A DNA stretch of 64,000 nucleotides from contig JBBPBK010000130.1 in NCBI GenBank assembly GCA_039720395.1, positions 124,001-188,000 on the forward strand, given 5' to 3'. The notes beneath the pieces were generated by a model, which was not told where the DNA came from, did no database searches, and saw nothing but the letters and a program-made list of their open reading frames with translations. The number at the start of each line of letters is the position of its first letter. The stretch's first letter is position 1. The DNA comes from Liquidambar formosana. Lineage: Eukaryota; Streptophyta; Magnoliopsida; Saxifragales; Altingiaceae. Positions 58,173 to 64,000 of this stretch are shown here, piece by piece. Made by a program: the position numbers and the translations under genes.

Positions 58173-60324
58173 ATGCCGAGATCAAGGTAATAGAGCCTAA
58201 TTTATCAATGCAAATTCCTCTAGGTTTTCATTTTTGTTGCATTATTTTCAAGGCCCCTTTTTTTTTTTTTTTTTTGGGTGGGTGGGTTTAGATTCTATAT
58301 TTTGTTCCAATGTCGAATACTGAAGTCCATGTTATTTTGGTTGGCTACTTCTCTCTGTAATTTGACTTAGCTGAGTGAATGCAAAAGTTAGTCACGTAGT
58401 TGGCACTAAAGATCCATTTTGGATAAGTAGATTGGCAAGGCTACTGGACTCATTGCCTAGTAGCCACTGGAGATTATTCTTGACAAATTAATCTGAAAGA
58501 AACCCCTGTGACTTGATTCTGTGTTCTTCCATCATGGGATGTAGAGTGTCTTTTAACAGCAAGTCCAGTATCCCATAGTTGAGCTGTGTGTGCATTCATT
58601 CTACTTATATTCCCCCCCTCCCCTATTCCTCTGTTATGGTCACTGGATTATTCAAAATTAGTTTTGACTTACTCCATAATGGTGTGGTAAGTTCATACAA
58701 CTTTGACTGTATAATTAGTGATCAAGTTGCCAAATTCTCTTCTTGGCCAATAATTTTATAGATCCGTATAATTGTGCATACTATCACATTTGACTGTTAA
58801 AAATTCTAAAAGCAACTCAATGAGTTTGTATCAGGGACCAATCATAGGATGAGGGCTCAGGCCATTTTTCACACTTATGGTCATGTGGTTGTAGACAGTC
58901 ATAAATAAATGTAGTAACATCCATGGACCCAAAAAAAAAAAATAGTATCATCCTAATGTAAGCCATCAAGAATGGACAGATAATGCTGTATGCAATGGTT
59001 ACAAAATTGTATTACCACATCCAACCAATTCTTGATTTGTAATTACATGTAACCTGTGATGACTTTTGCCTGAAATTATGAATCAGAGTATTTTACGACA
59101 TCATGTTTACTTGAAAAGGCATCTTGTTTAAGTACATAAATGGAGTTCTGATGGATTTTTGCTTAATGTTACATGAGAAATAGGGGCTCAGAACTGCCTC
59201 AAAGGCCATCTCCCCGAGGCCCACCTCATCTCAGGACATCAAGCTCCGATTCTGATCCGCTGCATCATCGACCCATCACTGACCGTAGTCCCAAGCTAGG
59301 TGACCGTCGATCCCCAAGAGGTGCCCAACCTGATTCAGTGAATCAAAAGAAACTTGGTACCCGAATTGCAGATTTAGAATCTCAACTTGGGCAAGCCCAA
59401 GTAGAGTTAAAGAATCTGAAAGAGCAGTTGGCTTCTGCGGAGGCTGCAAAGAAAGAAGTTCAAGAAGAATTAGAGAAGAAAAGCAAGAAACCAATTGTTA
59501 CAGAGCCAGTGGAAACCCAAGAAAAGCATCTTCCCACAGAAATCCTTGAATTTAACGAAAAGGATGGCTCTCCTCGAGACGAAGTTCCTGATGACAACCA
59601 GCAGGAAACAGATGTTTTTGAAGTCCCCATGGAGAAAGCCTCAGTTGAACCCAAGGTTGAGCCCAGCCAACTGACTGATAAAGAGGAAAACGAAACCAAA
59701 TCAATTGACATATCGACCAAACCACCAACCATTTTGGAGCCAGAGAAACCTTCATTCGATGACTTGGCTTTGAAGAATGATGAGATAAATATGCTGAAAG
59801 CCCAACTAGAAGAGAAGGAAAAGAAACTACAAGTGTTTTGTCAAGATAATGAGAGCCTGAAAAAGCAGTTAGCTGATGCAACTTTGGAAATTTCATTGGC
59901 TCAAACTAAGGAACAGGAAATGGCCTTGAAGTTGATTCAACTGGGAGAAGAGCTGGAAGCAAGTAAAGCAAATGCAGCTCAGTTAAATGAGAAGCTGGGA
60001 GCTGTGGAAGCAGCAAAAGAGGAGTTGGAAGTGGAGATGAAGAAGCTTAGAGTACAGACAGAGCAATGGAGGAAAGCAGCCGATGCTGCAGCAGCTGTGC
60101 TTGCTGGGGATGTTGGCATGAATGGAAGAAGGATTTCTGATAGGTGTGGCTCTATGGATAAACACTTTGGTGGCATATTTGAGCCACCGGCTAGAGGGTA
60201 TGCCGGTTTTGTAGGGTCACCTGGGATGGCTGATGATTTGGATGATGGATTTGGAAATGGAAAGAGGAAGGGGTCTGGGATTAGGATGTTTGGTGACTTG
60301 TGGAAAAAGAAGGGCCAGAAATAA
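58173..60324 (+). CDS. Interactor of constitutively active ROPs (ICR/RIP family)
   Basis: Coiled-coil scaffold that binds GTP-loaded ROP (Rho of plants) GTPases at the plasma membrane and links them to vesicle traffic, microtubules and polarity. The start codon is in a tiny coding exon 58173-58186 (ATG CCG AGA TCA AG|GTAATAG); a 997-bp intron follows and exon 2 runs 59184-60324, giving 384 aa. Splicing restores the conserved start MPRSRGSELPQRPSPRGPP; the in-frame ATG at 59173 lies in the intron. Features in order: Ser/Pro-rich N-terminus with PITDRSPKLGDRRSPRG (about 35-51), coiled coil from QKKLGTRIADLESQLGQAQ (about 59-108), acidic middle with ETDVFEVP, second long coiled coil (about 198-312), the QWRKAA motif needed for ROP binding, and a basic Trp-containing tail ending DLWKKKGQK. 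The wording fits the Arabidopsis ICR1/ICR4 pair best. Intact. Confidence 0.92.
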
Positions 60325-61080
60325 TTTATTCTCTCTCTCATGTAACCATGAAAACCGTCGTTGTTATCATGGTGTTTTGGTAGCGAAACGGTTGCTTACG
60401 GTTTCGCATATGGTTGGCACTGTGTTTTGATTATTACAGCGATTTGGCTATCTTGTTTTGAAGTAGCAATTGCGTGGATCCTTCTGTTGAAGTTAGAAAA
60501 TCCTGACCTTTGAAGGATGATCTTCATAATTGTACTACAACTTATTAGTTTAAGGTTCAGTTAATGATAGTATGTGATTCTACTTCTTAAGTTCTAGTCA
60601 ATAATCCAAAATATAATCTGCTATCATACTAAAAAACCAATGAGCTATCCTGGAAAACAGGTTGATGAAAATCAGAACTTCAGCTTTGAGGAAATATCAC
60701 ATGGACATAGGCCATGTAGAAGTTAAAGCTTCCTTTTTAAAGAGGCAAAAGTAACACTGATCTCTGATCTAGGATTGAAAAAGTTACGGAAGGGAAGGTC
60801 ATCATCCATAGATCTTCTTGATCTGGTTTGGCTCTTCCCGTGACCAACAATCTTTTAGTAATCGCTCTAGTGTTCTCACACGCATAGCATGTCTAATTCT
60901 AATATAAATATAAGGAACTCGACTCCTGCCCAGCTGCTCAACTTTAACATATAGCAAAATAGAATCCTAATTTAATGATTTTAGTTCGATTTCAAATTCT
61001 TTGGAGTTTGGATGGGTAACAAAATGTCCGAAAAATCAGAAAATTTATGGCATGAAACTCTATTTATTGATGCTGACATG
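60325..61080 (+). other. ICR 3' UTR and intergenic DNA
   Basis: Sequence after the ICR stop. No further coding signal until the minus-strand gene that ends at 61757. Confidence 0.4.
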
Positions 61081-61089
61081 GGCAATGCA

Positions 61090-61320
61090 AAAAACAAATT
61101 TTATTTTTATTTTTATTATTATTATTTTTTAACGGGAAGAACCATCTCAGGGCCTTTTGGACTTACACAAGAAACCTAAACCCTCTTAGAGACTAGTGTA
61201 ACAATCCACCGCCACAATCCTTCACTTAAATCTTGGGTTGTTAAAGTGGGAAATCGAACTTGCGACTGTGCACTTAACCACAAAATCACAAATTCGCTCT
61301 TACCAGCTAGGCATGCGTGG
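61090..61320 (-). mobile_element. tRNA-derived SINE, copy 1
   Basis: On the minus strand: box A-like GCCTAGCTGGTAAGAG (near 61299-61313), box B-like AAGTTCGATTTCCC (near 61246-61259), then a body shared with copy 2 (ATTTAAGTG, GTGGCGGTGG, CTAGTCTC, GGGTTTAGGTT) and an A/T-rich tail at 61090-61130. More diverged than copy 2. Confidence 0.75.
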
Positions 61321-61756
61321 TAAATTGGTACATAGTGAAAAAAGTAACAAAAAGAGCCTCAAAAACAATTAAAATCACAGAAAACTATCAAATGGAAGTA
61401 AATGTGGGAATTATCCAAGATAACACAGGTTGCCAACAATCTCATTTTAGTTATCGCTAAAATGTAGACTGCAATAGCTTTATAACAATTTGGCTTGATG
61501 GGTCATTAGAAAGATTGTAGAAATTACACAGTGCACAACAGCATTCTAGATTACAAATGGTCGATCTTGGCTGATGCTGTCAACAAATGGCAGTAATAAC
61601 TGCATGGTTACCAAGGCTTTGGCTGAGAAGCTTTGATATGACCAAGCAGCAAGGCGCATGTATTTTGCGAGATGCTAGCAGAACAATACAAGCTTCAAAC
61701 AGCACTTCTCACCATGGGCAATTAGGATGGTCTGATTTTGGTTTCATTATTCCTCG

Positions 61757-63763
61757 CTAATCGTCTTCATCGCTTTTGTAGTTTTGGCACAGTGATTGCA
61801 GTCCAATGCTTGCCTCGTTAGTTTTGCGTTCTTCCCCTTGTTTGTTCTCATCCGGTTTCAACAGGTTATGCAGCTCCTCTTGTTTGTTCTCATCCTGTTT
61901 TGTCAGATTGCTACCACTTGTGGCCAGAGCTGGTTTCCTGACAACAGAAACTCTGACAGATGAAGATTTGAAAATAAATTTAGCATCATTGGGAGCCCCG
62001 GAACCACCTGTAGTATCTGTCAACGACCAAACACACAATCTCAAATGAGTAGGATATTCAAGACCAAAAAATGCTACGGGATTAATAAGGTGAAGTTAGT
62101 TTTGCAACTTAAGAATACTTACTGCTTTTGAGTGAAAAATCAAAGCAATATTTTTTCCCAAAAAAGCAATAGAAGTTCTTTTCTCAATTTGTGGGTGTCA
62201 TCCTTGGGCAAAGGCCATGCTAATCTTCTTTGTATCATTCCAAACAATGCCTAAATAACTAATAATGTGGTTGGTACTTGGTAGTATAATGTGGTGCAAT
62301 GCATGATAGGGCTACTGCAGTTCCATTCTCTCCAACAACCTCCCACCCCCACCCTCCTTTTTCCTTGACCACTTCAAGCAAAAAGTATTGAAGGTTAGGA
62401 CCATATCCAGCTTGAACCCACTTTTGCAGGAACACCACTGGTAATGGTCTTTTTTATACCATTCTTTTTCCTGTGTCATGTGTTTTTTGTAATAACTAAG
62501 AAGGATGATGTCTTCCATTCATAAAAATGTTCAGCACAAACTTAAATGCACATGAATATAGATACAAAATTACAAATGCAGAAAGTATCATTTACAATTG
62601 AATGTAATGCAAGTGAGGACTGTATCTAGGTTGCCCATCCCAAGACCCCGCACCAACACTGGTGATGGCCTTTTTTTACCATCCTTTTTTTTTTTTTTTT
62701 TTTGGATAACAGTGGAACAATCCCACAACAAGACCCTTTGGACCCACCCATGGAACCTAAACCCTCGGGGAGACTAGCGCAGCAACCCACCGCCACAGCC
62801 CCCCACTTAAATCTTAGGTTATCCTAGCGGGGAATTGAACCCGTGACTGTGCTCCACACAATCAAAAGTTCGCCCTTACCAATTGGGCTACCCAAGGGTT
62901 ATCTTCCTTTTCCTTTTTGTCGCATATTTTTTAATAACTAAGAAGAATGGCAAGTCTTCCAATCATACAAAGGTCACCCACATACTTAAAATAGACACAC
63001 ACGAATATATATACAAATGCAGAAAGTATCTTTTACAATTTACTCTCTATTTTGTCAATATTTTGTTAAGATTAGTTTTTTCCAAACATATTTCCCAATT
63101 ATTACTGTGATCAGACAATGAACATGACTGATTATTATGCAGAAAGAGAAAATTTATACTTTCAGCTGAGGAGGAAAATATGTTAATTGACACCTTTGAG
63201 GTCCAGGTCCAGGTCTCTTGCAAACATTCAACAAGTGCACATGTAGTTGCTATTTTATTAACAATAAGTAGATCAATATGAAATTCATTTGCTTAACAGA
63301 AATAGAAAACCTATACTTTTCCCCTCGATTAATCTTACTGCATGGCGGAGGCTATTAAGGCTAAAACCCATAGGACCAGGATACTCTAAATTACCAAGCA
63401 TAACTATGAATCTATGTTTTCTAGCATCTCAAGACTAAAAAACTAGGACTCCCATATCATAAAACTTAAAAGAGTCCACAAAAGAAGATAAAAATAAAAT
63501 AAAAGAACAGAAGAAAAGGTACAAAGAAATTTAGAATGCCCTTAGAATTTTAAGGATGAATTGATGACAGATGTCAAGAGCTATGGCTTCATTGCTTCCA
63601 TTAAGAAATCACAGATTAAAATTAAAGCACCTCCTGAACTTTGCAAATGCTAAATGAAAACAAAAAAAACAAACTAACCTTTTTTGTTCGGGCCGTCAAA
63701 AATATTAGCTTTGGCCAAAGAATCTGTTGGGTTAAGCGGAAGTTCTTCAGAAACCTTTCTTCT
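61757..63763 (-). CDS. 3' part of an unidentified nuclear-type protein gene (partial)
   Basis: Two minus-strand exons splice in phase: 63679-63763 (begins RRKVSEELPLNPTDSLAKAN, donor G|GTTAGT) and the terminal exon 61757-62016 (acceptor TTGACAG). The joined product reads IFDGPNKK-DTTGG-SGAPND, then DAKFIFKSSSVRVSVVRKPA, then a repetitive DENKQ segment and an acidic tail ending NYKSDEDD. The 5' exons are outside the window or unseen. I do not recognise the family with certainty. The hydrophilic, basic-then-acidic composition suggests a nuclear protein. By neighbourhood alone, a DUF572/CWC16-like splicing factor (the Arabidopsis neighbour At1g17130, from memory) is a candidate, but no diagnostic domain is visible here. 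Confidence 0.7.
62181..62243 (-). pseudogene. U6 snRNA pseudogene fragment
   Basis: On the minus strand the 63-nt segment reads TTGGAATGATACAAAGAAGA, then TTAGCATGGCC, then AAGGATGACACCCACAAATT and GAGAA. This matches the central and 3' part of U6 snRNA, including the region that pairs with U4 and the ACAGAGA-equivalent site, here changed to ACAAAGA. The 5' stem and any USE/TATA promoter are missing and several bases differ, so it is a truncated retro-copy. Confidence 0.85.
62397..63045. repeat. Tandem duplication, copy B split by a SINE
   Basis: Copy A 62397-62615 and copy B 62616 to about 63045 share AACACYACTGGTRATGG-type, AATAACTAAGAAGRATG and ACAAATGCAGAAAGTATC blocks in order. Copy B is interrupted by the SINE after CCTTTTTTTACCATCC. 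Confidence 0.8.
62685..62899 (-). mobile_element. tRNA-derived SINE, copy 2
   Basis: On the minus strand: box A TAGCCCAATTGGTAAGG (62874-62890), box B GGGTTCAATTCCC (about 62835-62847), the shared body, and a poly-A tail (poly-T at 62685-62703 on the plus strand). Flanks TTACCATCCTTTT and TTATCTTCCTTTT match at 10 of 13 positions as a decayed target duplication. Related to copy 1 at 61090-61320. Confidence 0.85.
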
Positions 63764-64000
63764 CTGCATCACAAACATAATGAGCTTGGTATTGCATGCA
63801 TAAATCATCACATGTTACTGAATTTCCATAATTTAAAAAAGAAAAAAAAGTAGTAGATCAGAATATCCACAAGTGTGCCAGGTAAACTTAGAAACATTTC
63901 AAATGGAAAACGACGACTAAAAAGATAGCATAGGTTGAACACTTCCTGGAAACATGTTTTGGTGCTGTGGGGAGGAGAGGAGTTGGTCCAAGTAGAATAT
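63764..64000. other. Upstream intron of the partial gene
   Basis: No further exon recognised before the window edge. Confidence 0.4.

Noticed and set aside
59173..59183. ATG at 59173 as the ICR start codon
   Set aside because: It lies in the intron end; the family N-terminus is restored only by splicing 58186 to 59184.
59276..60341. Several minus-strand frames of 60-120 codons
   Set aside because: They are antisense shadows of the ICR coding exon.
61806..62048. 80-codon plus-strand frame
   Set aside because: Antisense shadow of the terminal exon of the minus-strand partial gene.
62835..62890. Possible tRNA gene
   Set aside because: Box A and box B are present but no cloverleaf can be formed; they belong to a poly-A-tailed SINE.

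Overview
The window reads as nuclear DNA of a flowering plant, most likely a woody eudicot. It is AT-rich, has large spliced genes with GT-AG introns, many CT, AT and poly-A/T simple repeats, and plant-type transposons (Stowaway, hAT, Mutator and PIF/Harbinger families, tRNA-derived SINEs, L1-type LINE fragments, LTR elements). I cannot name the species. There are no bacterial operons, rRNA genes, functional tRNA genes or CRISPR arrays.

Five protein-coding genes are supported. (1) An exopolygalacturonase-like GH28 gene on the minus strand, four exons, 375-3194, 397 aa. (2) A small intronless VQ-motif gene on the plus strand, 24425-24712. (3) A DA2/GW2-type RING E3 ubiquitin ligase on the plus strand, eight coding exons, 33761-45425, 424 aa, with two transposon-swollen introns of 5.8 and 3.8 kb. 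(4) An ICR/RIP (interactor of constitutively active ROPs) gene on the plus strand, 58173-60324, whose true start lies in a 14-nt coding exon followed by a 1-kb intron. (5) The 3' part of an unidentified minus-strand gene, 61757-63763. From memory, the order polygalacturonase - VQ - DA2 - ICR matches a block on Arabidopsis chromosome 1 (At1g78400-At1g78430, with a duplicate near At1g17140-At1g17150), so this looks like a conserved neighbourhood.

The 21 kb between the polygalacturonase and VQ genes is mainly mobile DNA. It holds a fold-back element, a solo LTR with a 5-bp target duplication, a LINE RNase H remnant, a SINE, and a nested stack. In that stack a PIF/Harbinger transposon (8298-18553) carries a 5.7-kb LTR element (9572-15303, duplication ATATG) inside its broken transposase gene, and the left LTR carries a further insert of about 1.4 kb. 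A cluster of GATAATTATC palindromes follows. Between VQ and DA2 there are hairpin elements and a hAT-type non-autonomous element. DA2 introns hold a hAT-like element, a perfect 304-bp tandem duplication, a Stowaway MITE and a LINE 3' fragment. Between DA2 and ICR there are two Mutator-like elements with perfect 9-bp duplications and an extremely truncated poly-A insertion. The last intron of the 3'-terminal gene contains a U6 snRNA pseudogene and a SINE inserted in one copy of a tandem duplication.

The encoded roles are separate: cell-wall pectin trimming, WRKY-partner signalling, ubiquitin-dependent control of organ size, and ROP-GTPase scaffolding. I see no evidence of a new multi-gene system. 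The more unusual items are the four-fold repeated DA2 leader, the duplicated DA2 C-terminal segment that encodes a UIM-like motif, the ICR mini-exon, the large hairpins and the nested transposon stack.
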